Origin: Irpex lacteus
Lineage: Eukaryota; Basidiomycota; Agaricomycetes; Polyporales; Irpicaceae
Direction: 5' to 3'
Length of the DNA stretch: 64,000 bases
Assembly (NCBI GenBank): GCA_001986395.2
Contig: MQVO02000002.1
Coordinates: forward strand, 1-64,000
This document shows, piece by piece, positions 46,942-58,076 of this stretch. Position numbers and translations under genes: made by a program. The notes under the pieces are model-generated. The model saw nothing but the letters and a program-made list of their open reading frames with translations, was not told the DNA's origin and searched no databases. How positions within the stretch are numbered: the first letter of the stretch is position 1; each line of letters begins with the position of its first letter.

Positions 46942-47103
46942 ACACGAAGATTTAAACTCGAGAGGCCGAGAGGAAGAGGAAGTCGAGAGAGGAAGACGAC
47001 GCGCGACGCGCGAGCGTAAATTACGACTTCCGCTTTCGGCCTCTCGCTTGGTAAGCATTTGTTTGACCTGCCGCTCGTTCCTCGCTCACAGATCAAACAT
47101 CAC
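46942..47103 (-). repeat. Ngaro split direct repeat A1 (162 bp)
   Basis: 5' terminal repeat of the element on its own strand, same as 41611-41772. It is followed directly by host copia sequence at 47104. Confidence 0.88.
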
Positions 47104-50100
47104 ATGTTCAAGGCTGTTGGCATGGGCGACATGTACGTTGAAGCTCCCAATGGGGCAACTTCAACCAAATATCTCCTTAAGGACGTTCTTCATGCTCCCA
47201 GCATGTCTGCCACCCTAATCTCGCTAGGCCGCCTTGACGACGCCGGTCTTCACATCTCCATCAGTAACGGCACCTGTCAGATCAGACGTGGGCCACGTGG
47301 TGCGCTTATTGCCACAATTCCGAAGATTGATGGGCTGTACCGTGTTACACATGGTCACGGAGAGCAGGCGCTCTCTGCATCAACTCCCCAAATCTCTCTG
47401 TTCGAACTTCACAAGAGATTAGGCCACACGTCGTACACCTACCTGAAGCGTATGCTGAAGGACGGCGCACTTGCAGGAGTAAACGTTGACCCGTCTCAGA
47501 TGGATGAAACCGAGTGCGAAGCGTGCCTCAAGGCAAAGGCTGTGCGCGCGCCCATAGCGAGCGTTAGGAAAACTCCGATCGCGTCCAACTTCGGAGATAT
47601 TGTGCATCTCGATCTCTGGGGCCCCGCTGAGGTCCAGACCATTCACCACGCCCGGTACACCATGACTATGATAGACGAAGCTACTGCCTGGCTAGAAGAG
47701 CCTCTTCTTCGATCGAAGGACGAGGCGTTTGCGAAATTCGTAGCATTCGACATGATGCTCGAAACTCAGTTCGGTGTCCGCATCAAATGTCTCCACTCTG
47801 ACCGCGGAGGTGAATTCCTCTCAGACGATATGACTGCCTATTTGGGAAGACGTGGCATCAAACGCCGTCTCACGGTTCATGACACTCCGGAGCACAATGG
47901 CCTCGCTGAACGTACTCATTGCACTATCTTCAATGGAGTTCGAGCTATGCTCCTCGCTTCTGGCCTGCCAAAATCACTCTGGGGATTCGCTTTACGCTAC
48001 ATGAACCGCATTCACAACTACACCGCTCGACGTCGCATCAATTTCGAAACTCCGTATCACGCGCGTTTTAACGAGTTACCGAATATTAGCGATCTGCGCC
48101 CATTTGGCGCTATCTGCTATGTCCGTCGTCAAACGAAGACTCCAAAGCTGGACGCCCGTGCTGAAGAAGGACGTTGGCTTGGGCCCGACGATACTTCTAA
48201 TGGCTATTGGGTATACTGGTCTACTACTCGTCGCGCCACAATTGAGCGCAATATTGTCTTCTCAACGCGTGAACCCTCCATCGTTAAGGGGGAGGAATTA
48301 GATTTGGATCTAGATCGCGTCAACGAGCAGGTTCCCGCTTTAGTCCCCGGCACTCATGCTATCCCCATCGAATCAACTCCAGACCTCGAATCCGTCGAAA
48401 TTCCATCAGACGTCATTATCCCCGAGCCTATCGAAAGTGTGTCTGGCAAACGCATTCGGAAGCCTTCCGCGAAAATACGCGCAATCTTAGAAGGCAAGGC
48501 TATTACGGGTGACGAACTTGATGAATCAGACGAGGTTATCGCAGCAAACCTCGTGCATGCAATGTCAGATGTTGCTGCAGCTGATCCTCGTACCTTAGCT
48601 GAAGCGATGAAGCGACCGAATTGGCCTGCTATCAAAGCTTCTATGGATGACGAGATATCTCGACTCGAGGCTAGGCACTCATGGGACTATGTTGATCCAC
48701 CTGCAGGCGCGAACGTTATCAACTGCAAGTGGGTCTTCCGCACCAAGCGGGACGAGCACGGCAATGAGATCGCGCAGAGATCTCGACTAGTTGCACGCGG
48801 AGATACTCAGGTCGACGGCGTTGATTACCAGGCCGACGACACCTTTGCCCCTGTGGCAAAGATGGCTTCCATTCGATCTATTCTAGCGCTAGCTGCAAAG
48901 GAGAACTACGAAATTCACCAGATAGACGTCAAATCAGCATACCTCTATGGTCGTTTGGAGGACAGCGAGGTTATTTACATGAAACCTCCTCGAGGCGTCG
49001 AACTCAACGGTATCAAGCCAGGACAGGTACTTAGACTGCGTGCCTGCCTTTACGGACTTAAGCAGGCCGGTCGTCGATGGGCGAAAACTCTGCGCGAACA
49101 TATGGAGAAGATTGGCTTTCGCCGATCTGAACACGATCATGCGGTTTATTATCGCCACCTTCCCAATGGGGAAGTTATCGTCATATTCGTTCACGTCGAC
49201 GACATGTCCCTGACTGCACCCGATGACCGTCGCATGGCGCTACTCAAAGAGAAGATCTCAGCTCGCTTCGAGATTGTGGACTCCGGCCGAATCAAATACA
49301 TGCTCGGCATCGAGCTCATTCGAGACTGGGACCTGCATACCATCTCCCTATCCCAGCCTACCTACATTGATCAGATTCTTGAACGCTACGGCTTTACGGA
49401 TATGAAACCGTTAGCTCTCCCTGTCGATCCCAACGTCACGCTCTCCAAGAACCAATGTCCATCCACTCCCGCCGAAATCGCATCCATGCGGGACAAGCCC
49501 TATCGGGAAGCACTTGGCGCGCTGATGTACGTCTCAGTGGCCACTCGTCCCGACATCACTTACGCTGTCGCACAACTTGCCAAATTTGGTGACAATCCCG
49601 GACCAACTCACTGGACCGCTCTCAAACGAGTTTACGCCTACCTCAAGAAAACTCGCTCGCTTCGTCTCACTCTTGGCGGTTCTGACGACGTCAACTTACT
49701 TGGCTATTCGGACGCCGATGGAATGTCAAACGAGGACAGGCACGCGATCTCAGGATATGTGTTCCTGATCGGCGGCGCTGTATCTTGGTCCTCGAAACGT
49801 CAAGAGATCGTTTCGCTCTCAACGGTCGAGGCTGAGTACGTCGCTCTCACGCACGCCACAAAGGAAGCCATCTGGCTTCGAAATCTCCTTACTGAGGTCT
49901 ATCGCACATCCGAGGAGCCCGTCACTCTCTACGGCGACAATCAAGGTTCCCTCGCTCTCGCTCACGACGACAAATTCCACGCTCGCACAAAACACATCGA
50001 CATCCGATTCCATTTCGTGCGCTACGCCGTCGAAGCTCGAAAAATCAAGCTCGTCTACTGCCCTACCGAGGACATGACGGCCGATATCCTTACCAAGGCA

Positions 50101-50157
50101 TTACCCTCTATGAAGGCCAAGCACTTCGCATCATCCATGGGACTCGCGCAGGCTTGA
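47104..50157 (+). pseudogene. Copia gag-pol, C-terminal part (integrase, RT, RNase H), interrupted
   Basis: Resumes the copia frame with MFKAVGMGDMYVEAPNG. Integrase: zinc-binding LHKRLGHTSYTYLKR with CEACLKAK, then the D,D,E core VHLDLWGP, KCLHSDRGGEF and PEHNGLAERTH. RT: AYLYGRLEDSEVIYMKPP and the catalytic VHVDDMSLT (near 49195). RNase H: GYSDADGM, TVEAEYVAL, YGDNQGS, HIDIRFHFVR. Stop at 50155-50157, overlapping the purine tract. No lesion other than the upstream insertion. Upstream codons in the Ngaro repeat are in frame but do not belong to it. Confidence 0.93.
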
Positions 50158-50164
50158 GGGGGAG
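50156..50164 (+). promoter_or_regulatory. Polypurine tract of the copia element
   Basis: GAGGGGGAG directly before the right LTR, the expected plus-strand primer. Confidence 0.75.
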
Positions 50165-50643
50165 TGTTGAAGTATGCGGCGTCTCGCACCCACTGTTTCG
50201 GACAACTGCCTTATCGGGCAAAGATAACAGATATACTTCCGTTCGTCTCTGATCTCTATTTTCTTTATTTGTTCGTTTCTCTCTCGCTCACCGCCTTGTC
50301 TTATCATACATGTTTGAGTCTGTAACTTAGATACACGTCTCCTACATGGACAGCCTCCCGACTCTCTATATAACGAGCATAGTTTACGGACGAGCACCTC
50401 AGAGCGTTCTACAACCACTCTGAGGTGTAAGTCTCTTACGGACTCTCTTCCTTTCACACATGTACTTACCAATCATTGTAGATTGACACTTGACGTGTCT
50501 TAGGTAAATACAGAGCGTTCTACAACCACTCTGAGGTATTGACACTTGACGTGTCTTAGGTTGTCTCACGCGTGCTCTCCGATTGGTCCATTAGCCCGCG
50601 CTTTGCGCTGCGCACGCAGAAGTTCCCGTAGCGAACTTCATTA
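50165..50643 (+). repeat. Right LTR of the copia element
   Basis: Same length and, as far as read, same sequence as the left LTR, including the intron-containing and intronless tandem (50400-50561). Confidence 0.93.
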
Positions 50644-50648
50644 CTTGG
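50644..50648. repeat. Target-site duplication CTTGG (right)
   Basis: Pairs with 39155-39159. Confidence 0.85.
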
Positions 50649-50924
50649 GGGACATGGTTAATAACATGGAGTAATAATCACAAGAGCTTGCATTTCGTGA
50701 TACGTGGGCTACTTCGGCAAACTCCGCTTTCGGCGGTAAGTAAGCTTACTGCCAGTACTTGAACCATCGTGTAGACTAGTCATTAGCAACGCAATACTTG
50801 ACGTCAAAGACTGAACGGAACTGCAGAGGTGAGCCCAGAACGCTGTTGCTCCGCTGCTGGTAAGGTTAAACTGACGTTACCGCTGCTAAACTTGAAGCTC
50901 CAAGCTTTCTAGATTTATCGCACA

Positions 50925-51015
50925 TCTCGGAATGCTTACAGGAACTCGTCTTCCCATGTTCCAGGGATACGACGGATTCGCGAACTTCTCGCTATCTCGA
51001 AGCTGATGCAGTTTC
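50925..51015 (+). pseudogene. F-box-like fragment upstream of copy 10
   Basis: Reads SHISECLQELVFPCSRDTTD and is followed by GAAGCTGATGCAG, the same upstream module as before copies 6 to 9, about 270 nt before the ATG. Confidence 0.4.
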
Positions 51016-51211
51016 TGAAAATAACACAAGATCTCTCGCGCTGGTATCCCTTTCCTCTATCCAGATACTGGATACGTGAGTGGCGTGTGGAGAGCCTTCA
51101 CACATATGCCAGTCACCTTTGAACCTTTGGTCACGATGGATGAGCCTTCGCGAAATCGGATGTATTAATAGCGAGCTCAGACAGTGGAGCTTTGCGCTGC
51201 ACCTCAGAACC

Positions 51212-52794
51212 ATGACTATCGCAAGCATACCACCAGTGTTCCATTATGTTCCCGCCCCTTGTACGAATGAGAAGCGTATGTTGGTCATGCTTGTATACAT
51301 CACTACGCTACCCCGACCTGACGTTACATATAGTTGACTATGCAGATTTAGGAATCGTTGATCTGTCCAAGGCAACCACGGCAGAGGGACGTGCAGAACT
51401 TGCAACAGTTGCGCGCGACGCCTTGCATAAAATAGGCTTCTTTTATGTTGTAAACCATGGACTTTCACAACCAGAGGTGTTCTGACTGCTTTGCTGTCTT
51501 GCTGTGTCTAACCTATTCTCCGTGAACACAGACCCAACGCGTATTCGATATCGCCAATGTCCCCTTTTCCCAAGTCACCAATGAAGAGAAGCGCAAGTTC
51601 TACGCAGAAATCGCTGCGGGGTCTCATGAAGGGTACAAGCCTCGAAAGTACTGGGTGAGTGTCGTACCGATTGCCACTTTCAGACGTCATGACTAACACG
51701 TTGTGGGGCAGCACGTTAACGGTGGGGTTCGAGACGAGATAGAGACCTACAGCAGTACGAAATTATGCAGCTACTCATGACAGTATATGACATGACATTT
51801 CTGCAGTTCATCGCGATGTAACGAAGAAGTCGCACCCACAAGCCCTGGTTCCATATCTCCCTGAGGTAGATCGTTTGGCACGCCACAACCACAGCGTTCT
51901 ACACACGGTTCTAAGGTACTTTATGTCTCTTGTATGCTGGGGTAATGACATAACGCGCTGTGTAGGCTACTTGCGACAGGACTCGAATTACCTGAAGATA
52001 CATTCGTAAATCAACATGGATGGGATACTGTCAGCGAAACATATGGTAAGTATATGCATCGCAGCACTCGAAGTAATCGCCTCTAACTCATCACATTGGC
52101 TAAATACAGTTAGATTCATGAAATAGTAGGTTTTGCGCCTTTGACGCTTACTACGCACTCAAGGAGAACAGCTATCCTCGAGAAAGTGAGGACGAAGAGA
52201 AAGCACAGCAAGTATGGCTGAAAGGACATACTGGTAGGTAATAATATCAGCGTTGATGCTGGACGCCTGCCAATGACATGCATTACAGACAGCGGAAGCA
52301 TCACTATCCTCTGGTCGCAGCCCGTCTCTGCTCTACAAATCCTATCTCCCAGCGGCCAATGGAAGTGGATACGCCATGTTGATAACGCTTTGGTATTGTC
52401 CCTCTCCTCTGTGTATTGACTTCCGCTGCTAATGACTTATTCGGAGCAGGTTGTTAACGCTGGCGATGCTTTGGAGTTTCTCTCTGGATGATTCTACAAA
52501 GCCACCATTCACCGGGTTTTCCAGCCGCCTGAAGATCAACGAGGGTATGAGCGACTGAGTCTGATCTACTTCGGCTATCCGGACGAAGACGTAAAACTAC
52601 TCCCTGTATCCGGGAGCCCAGTTCTAGAGATAAACGGAATTCGACGACGCTTTGAAGATGAGAAAGCACCTACGATGTCAAGCTATCGAAAGGGAAGAAC
52701 GGCAGCATATGGCACGAGTGTTCTCAAGAAGAGCGAGGAAGAAGGCGTCGAAGAGGAGGTTGTGAGCGGTGTCATCGTCAAACATTACAATTAG
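51212..52794 (+). pseudogene. 2OG-Fe(II) dioxygenase, array copy 10 (nonsense codon)
   Basis: Starts MTIASIPPVFHYVPAP and ends VIVKHYN with TAG at 52792-52794. Exons VDYADLGIVDLSKATTAEG, NHGLSQPE, TQRVFDIANVPF, GYKPRKYW, HVNGGVRDEIETYS, HRDVTKKSHPQALVPY, LLATGLELPEDTF, VRFMKY, YYPRESEDEEKAQQ, VWLKGHT|D and SGSITILWSQP are all in frame. In the last exon the second Gly of LSGGFYKATIH is TGA (52489-52491), a single-base change that would cut the protein before the distal iron-binding His. Everything after it remains conserved, so the loss is recent. Confidence 0.83.
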
Positions 52795-53457
52795 GCTGTC
52801 GAAGTTAACGATGGTCAGTTCATGACGTGGATCCCCTATTTGCAGCGATTTGACATGCGCCCCAATTATGAATAACACAATACCAAAAGTCGTTGAATCT
52901 TATATTTTTTCGTCATTGACTATGCTATTCTACCGTACTATTTCAGACATTCGGGTTAACTGCGAGCTGGTACGCCGCTTCCAGTTGCAATCCCTAGGAT
53001 ACAAACTCATATGCACACACCACATATGCTGACAATTGGATGATATAGGATCACGTTGTTTAAGCATTCGCGTGCATGCAGTATACAACATAGCGATCAT
53101 GGTCAGTACACGTTGCTTGATGCTACGACATCGAGTATATCATAAGCAAGCGCCGTCATAGGAACGGGCTGACAAAACGCCCCTCGGGATTACTGCATAA
53201 AGTCATAACATGACAAGCCCATCCTCAGCACCAAGGGTTGGAAGTATGAAATTGATTGGCAGTGCATGTTAATATGAGCGGTGGCACCTCCACGTATACT
53301 CCGAGCTGATTCAAACTCTTGATAATGCCAGGCGGTGATGGCGCGAGGTAGTCCGCCCGAACTCGTATATAGATGCAAACGCCCGGATAGTTAGCTCGAC
53401 ATTCAGCACAAGCAATCCCTCTCCACATAAAGCTCTACAAGGCTACTAGTGATCAGA
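52795..53457. other. Intergenic between copy 10 and the GST gene
   Basis: No gene. A TATATAG at 53364-53370, about 90 nt before the GST ATG, is a likely promoter element. Confidence 0.5.
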
Positions 53458-54277
53458 ATGACAGAGCCAATTATCTTTTACGACGCCCCGTCACAAAGAT
53501 CATTCAAATCATGGTCTCCTAACACCTGGAGAATCCGGTAAGGACACTTTGGTATAGAGTGATCTGTTGATTTTTGCTGATGGTGCCTTCTAAATCCGTA
53601 GGTACGCCTTAAACTATAAGGGCATCGCCTACAAAACCGAGTGGATCGAGTATCCCGACATCGAGTCCTTGGCCAAGAGACTCGGTGTCCCTGCCACCGA
53701 CAAGAAACCAAACGGCGGCGACCGCTACACTGTACCCATCATCTATGACCCCAACACAAAGACGGCCGTCGGTGATTCCGCCAAAATCGCCAAGTATCTC
53801 GATACAGCCTACCCTTCCACCCCTCAGATATTCCCTCCAGGGACGGACGCTTTCCAGGCAGCGTTCGACGCGTTCTTCTCTTCTGCGATTTTGCAGCCAA
53901 CATTCCTTACTGGCGCTGCACAAACCGCCAAGACGTTGAACCCTATCAGTGGTGACTTCTTCAGGAGATCGCGGGAAGAGGACTTCTACTTGGGCAAGCT
54001 GGAGGATCTGAATACGCCCGAACAGTGGGAGGCATTGGAGAAAGGATTGGGTCAGGCGAAGGCTTTCCTGGAAGAGAATGGAAGGAAGGATTTGACGTTC
54101 TTGGGAGAGAAGGATAAGTTTACTTTCAGCGACTTTCAGCTTGCTGCGGGCCTGAAGTGGGCGAAGAGTGTTTGGGGAGAGGACTCAGCAGAGTGGAAGA
54201 AGATAGCTGCATTCCACGGCGGGTTCCCGGAGAGATTCTTGGCTCAGTTTAAAAAGTTGGAGGTGGTGGATCTCTGA
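53458..54277 (+). CDS. Glutathione S-transferase (LigE/etherase-like, GSTFuA/GTE type)
   Basis: Exons 53458-53537 and 53602-54277 join to 251 residues. The thioredoxin-like N domain (MTEPIIFYDAPSQ, SPNTWRIRYALNYKGIAYKT, VEYPDIE-like WIEYPDIESLAKRLG, then TVPIIYDPNTKTAVGDSAKI) has the cis-Pro and the glutathione-binding DS. The all-helical C domain ends FLAQFKKLEVVDL. The SPNTW segment takes the place of the catalytic Tyr/Ser loop and is typical of fungal etherase-like GSTs, expanded in wood-decay basidiomycetes and linked to detoxification of aromatic compounds. Cytosolic, no targeting signal. The exact subclass is uncertain. Confidence 0.88.
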
Positions 54278-54385
54278 CGACTAGAATAATAGCATAACTT
54301 TCTCGAAGGAGTTGTTTCAGTCCTATTCATACCTATGTGATTGTACAGTAGTAACACGCATCGCAACCTTACTTGCCACCAAAGC

Positions 54386-56461
54386 TTATAATTTGCCTAC
54401 GACGTCCTGTAACTGGGTCTTCGGAATGGCCTCGGGGAACGCTAGCTGCTTCAGGCGATTGTGCGTGGCCTGCTCATACGCAAAGGCAAACGAGATCAAC
54501 TGGAACTCGCTGAACGCAGTCCCCATGAACGAAATTCCGAATGGTTGGTTTGGGCCAGTGGCACGAGTTGGGGTAGCTGCAGACAATGTCGTATTTGCCG
54601 GGAGAAAACCGAGGGGTACTGAGAAAGTGCGAACCCGCTGCTTCAGGAATTGCACGCATAGTAGTCAGGGGAATAGTTCACCTGTGACAAGCGGATACCC
54701 TGCAATCGCAGCAGGTCCTGCAGCTCCACTTGTAGGAAGGATCAACGCATCCAGCTTGAACTGCTTCAGCGTAGCATCAATTCCTCTTGTCTGACCCAAG
54801 TCTTTATCGGCTGCAAGTGCATCGAAGTATGCTTGATCCCGTGTCGTGTTCTCAGAACTTATAAAGCTATGCAGACACGAAAAGATGTAAGCTAAAAACT
54901 CAAACCGTCACGAACGCGGGTTCGATCTTACATCGACTGGTCTGTCCAGAAGGGAGGAGGCAATTCCTGGTCAGCATGGGCAGTGTTGAACGCGATTAGG
55001 TCAGCGAGGTCCTTAACCCCGGTCGGTACTTCCACCAGCCCCGCGATGTAGTTGTTCACATCAACCTGCAATCCGTTGTCAAATAAAGGCCTAATCCAAG
55101 TGCGAGGATGGAGACACGGACCTTGAAATCTGTATCAAGCACAATAGTCTCATTCCTGCTGGCCCTGATCTCCGTAAAATCAGGGAAATCCGCAGGGTCA
55201 ACGATAGTCGCTCCCAGTCCCTGCATGATTTGCAAGGATGCATTGAACGCAGCTAGTACGGCTGCCCTGTTCCCGGCAAACTGACGAGCCACGCCCAACC
55301 TCACGCCTCTGAGAGCATTTTTGTTCAAAGCCTTCGTGTAATCTGGAACGGTAGGCGGTTGAGCGAGAGTGAAGTTATCGAGAGGATCCTTGCCGGCTAT
55401 GATGGTCAGAATAGTAGCAGCATCCGTTACCGAACGCGCCATCGGGCCTACTGTGTCTTGATGTGACGATATAGGGATTACTGTACCAAATCACGGGGTG
55501 AGCATTATACAAATTTCGGAGGAGGACTCGAAATCAGACCTCCCGCTCGTGAAGTCAGTCCAACGGTTGGTTTGATCCCGACGAGGTTGTTCATCTCGCT
55601 CGGACTCACGATCGAGCCATCAGTCTCACTGCCTAGAGCAGCAGCAGTGAGACCTATCGCAGTAGCGATGCCACTCCCAGAGCTAGAGCCAGAAGGGTCC
55701 CCCAGAGGGACGTATGGGCTGCTGGATTGCCCGCCTCGTCCGGAGAATCCTGAAGGCACGCTACCGCGGAAGTTCGCCCATTCGCTGAGGTTGGCTTTCC
55801 CGAGGATGATGGCTCCTGCTGCGCGTAGTCTGGCAGCTACGCCTGCGTCGCGAGGGACTACAGAGCCCAGAAGCGCGAAAGATCCTATTTCGCGTCGTCA
55901 GATAAGCGGGGCCAGTACAGACACACAACACGTACCTGCAGTGGTGTTCATACCTATGTGACGGAAGGCATTATGAGAACAGTGAGCCGCAACACGAGCT
56001 AAAGCCACTGACCTTCCGAGTGCAAAGTGGCGATGTTGTCTTTCAACAATATTGGTATACCGTGCAGGGGTCCGCGAGGGCCATGTAGACGTCTCTCGAG
56101 GTCCAGAGCTTTCGCTTGTTGTAGTGCACTGGGATTCGTCTCGATGACTGCACGAAGTGTCGGCCCTTTTAAATTAACTCCATCGATTCTGGCAAAGTAC
56201 GCCTACAGTTTGGCGTGTCAGATACATGCGTATCATGCTAACCAGTGATTTACTTGCCTTTACTAGATCCACACTAGTGAAGAGCCCACTTTCAAGGCCC
56301 GACTGAAGTTCTGCAATGGAGGCTTCATACAAGTCAGGAAATGCGGCAGAGCTAGCACGTGGTCGGTCACGAGCATGCTGCTGCAGCACGCCCACGCAAG
56401 AGCTCATCAGCGAGGCGTAGCATGCGAACAGGAAAGCACAGATTGCTAGCCGTCGAAACAT
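54386..56461 (-). CDS. Secreted amidase (amidase signature family)
   Basis: Hydrolyses amide bonds by a Ser-cisSer-Lys triad. The ATG at 56461 opens a signal peptide (MFRRLAICAFLFACYASLMS). Then DLYEASIAELQSGLESGLF, VDLVKAY, HGIPILLKDNIAT (catalytic Lys), MAPAAR-free linker exons, LGDPSGSSSGSGIATA (cis-Ser loop), LGSETDGSIVSPS (nucleophile Ser), NLVGIKPTVGLTSRAG, SSHQDTVGPMARSVTDAA, and a C-terminal part ending LQDVVGKL with TAA at 54386-54388. Introns are short and the joins I checked keep frame (for example RAG|VIPISSHQD). Natural substrate unknown. The gene is convergent with the GST gene, about 110 bp apart. Confidence 0.9.
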
Positions 56462-56812
56462 AGCGGTGGTGCACCAAGTTGTGGGAGGTGACAGACCAAG
56501 CGATTCAACGTCCAAGTCTGCATGCCGCTTATCATCTTTGAGCGAGGGATTTACCATACTCCGAAGCTTTGTACGCGATATGAGAGAGAAGGTGGAAGTG
56601 GTGATAACGAACTTCTCTCTTCCCAACCCAGATGGTCGCAAGAGCAAAGTCGGAACCGGGGCTCGCACGCGAGGAGTCACTCTTATCTGTATTTTCTCAC
56701 GCTACTATCTGCTCTCAATGAGCACGTAAAACTATGGGAAATGATATCATCCCGTGCTATTAAACGAGCAGAACAACGCACTAAAGTAAGGTAGGTACAG
56801 GTGGTGTGTGGT
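56462..56812. other. Intergenic between amidase and NOSIP-like gene
   Basis: Promoter space of the amidase; no gene seen. Confidence 0.5.
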
Positions 56813-58076
56813 CTAGCCTTGGAATGCGATACCCTTCTTGGACGTTTCTGCCAGACCTCCCGCAGCGTAGCCGGTACCTTCGCGGGTGAGCGAGATGATA
56901 TCTTTGTCAGCGAGTACTTTGTCGCATTGGATGCATTGTTTCGATGGCTTGACGAGCGAGTCTGTGCATGTCTTGCAGACGACATGCCCACATGGTTTCA
57001 TGACTATATAGAGGATCGATAAGACGTGTATAACCATAGAGATTTAAGTACTCACGGAACATGAGCAAGTTGTTCGATAGTGTCTTCTTGCATGACGGAC
57101 AAATGGCGGTGAGATCTGTATCTTTGACCTTCGGCTTGTCATCCGTAACAGGAGTAGAGGCAGTCGAGCTTGAAGGGTTATTGGAAGAAGTATCGAACGT
57201 GAAGTTCACCGGCAGTAATTGCTTGCGACTATGGTGATGCTTAGTTTTACGTCATGTAGCATTCGGGGACAGGCTTACGTGATGTGATGTGACGGGTTGC
57301 CTCCGTGACATGTTGTTTGCAACTTCACGTCCTGAAGGGATGTCGGTGGTCCTGAGGAGGCGTATGTTGGTGTGAGGGAGGGTAGCCAGAAATCCGGTAG
57401 CTTGTGCTTCAAAGCGTCTGCTTGTTCCCGTTCTATTTGCCTCAACGCTGCCTCCTCTGCCTCACGAGCCAAGTTCTCAACTGTTGACGAATCGAACTCA
57501 AATTTGCGCTTTGTGCCCCGTGCTATAAACTTGGATTGAGCGGAGATAGAGCATGCATAATGATAACACTCACACTCTTTAGAGTCTGAGCCTGACGTCG
57601 TCGCTACAGACGTAGGTCCAGCTAAACCGAGCTGTCCTTTCTCAAAGTCTTGCAGTACACGTTCACGCGCAGCCTCTCTTGCCCGCTGCCGCTCCTCTTC
57701 GGCTTCTCGCTTCAGTGCCTCAAGGCGGACCTTCTGTCTTTTGATATCACCGAGCTGAGTAACTACGTGCATTGTAAGCACCCTGAAAAGCTTACAGCTG
57801 AGACTGGGCACACCTAAATCCGTGTATACACACTCTTTGCAGAACAGATGCCCCTTCTCACATGCTACCGGTTCCCGAGCACGTTGTAAGCACAGTGCAC
57901 AAGAGTCAAAGCGACGCATTGACTCGTTTCCTAAACGTTGCTACAGCCGTCGGTTTCGTATGTACCATCGCTATGAGAGGCTCTCCACTCACGCGTTTCG
58001 TTCCATAGTCGAGCTTCTTGTACTCGGCATACGAGAAGATAGAGGACGCAGTGTTGTTCTTGCTGTGCTTCGTCAT
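56813..58076 (-). CDS. NOSIP-type RING/U-box E3 ubiquitin ligase
   Basis: The ATG at 58076 gives MTKHSKNNTASSIFSYAEYK, the conserved NOSIP N terminus. Exon 1 is 57993-58076 and the intron 57941-57992 joins GTKR to QRLGNESMRRFD. The first zinc/U-box region is FDSCALCLQRAREPVACEKG with LFCKECVYTDL; a basic coiled coil follows (IKRQKVRLEALKREAEEERQ), then FWLPSLTPTYAS and a C-terminal RING (ICPSCKKTL ... KPCGHVVCKTCTDSLVKP ... CIQCDKVL), ending GIAFQG with TAG at 56813-56815. Family: nuclear/cytosolic ubiquitin ligase linked in other eukaryotes to the spliceosome. Complete. Confidence 0.9.

Larger units (their letters stand above)
41182..47103 (-). mobile_element. Ngaro-type (DIRS order) tyrosine-recombinase retrotransposon
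   Basis: 5,922 bp on the opposite strand to its host element. Read on the minus strand it has: repeat A1 (47103-46942), gag, RT-RNase H, tyrosine recombinase, repeat B1 (42169-41773), repeat A2 (41772-41611), a 32-bp spacer, repeat B2 (41578-41182). This A1-body-B1-A2-B2 layout is the split direct repeat structure of Ngaro elements, which move through a circular intermediate via the recombinase and make no target duplication. Host bases at the two ends abut exactly, without duplication or loss of frame. All three ORFs are open and the repeat pairs look identical, so the element is young. Confidence 0.92.
39160..50643 (+). mobile_element. Ty1/copia LTR retrotransposon, carrying a nested Ngaro element
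   Basis: 479-bp LTRs at 39160-39638 and 50165-50643 appear identical by eye. They are flanked by CTTGG on both sides, with a primer binding site after the left LTR and a purine tract before the right one. The internal gag-pol has copia order (Gag, zinc knuckle, protease, integrase, RT, RNase H). Without the 5,922-bp insert the element is 5,562 bp, a normal copia size. Identical LTRs imply very recent insertion. It lies between dioxygenase copies 9 and 10 without hitting either coding region. Confidence 0.95.

Noticed and set aside
47059..47103. Start of the copia pol frame inside the Ngaro repeat
   Set aside because: These codons are open by chance; the true frame continues from 41181 across the insertion.
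24632..54277. A complete secondary-metabolite gene cluster around the dioxygenases
   Set aside because: No synthase, synthetase, terpene cyclase, P450, transporter or regulator is seen; only repeated dioxygenases with a GST beside them.
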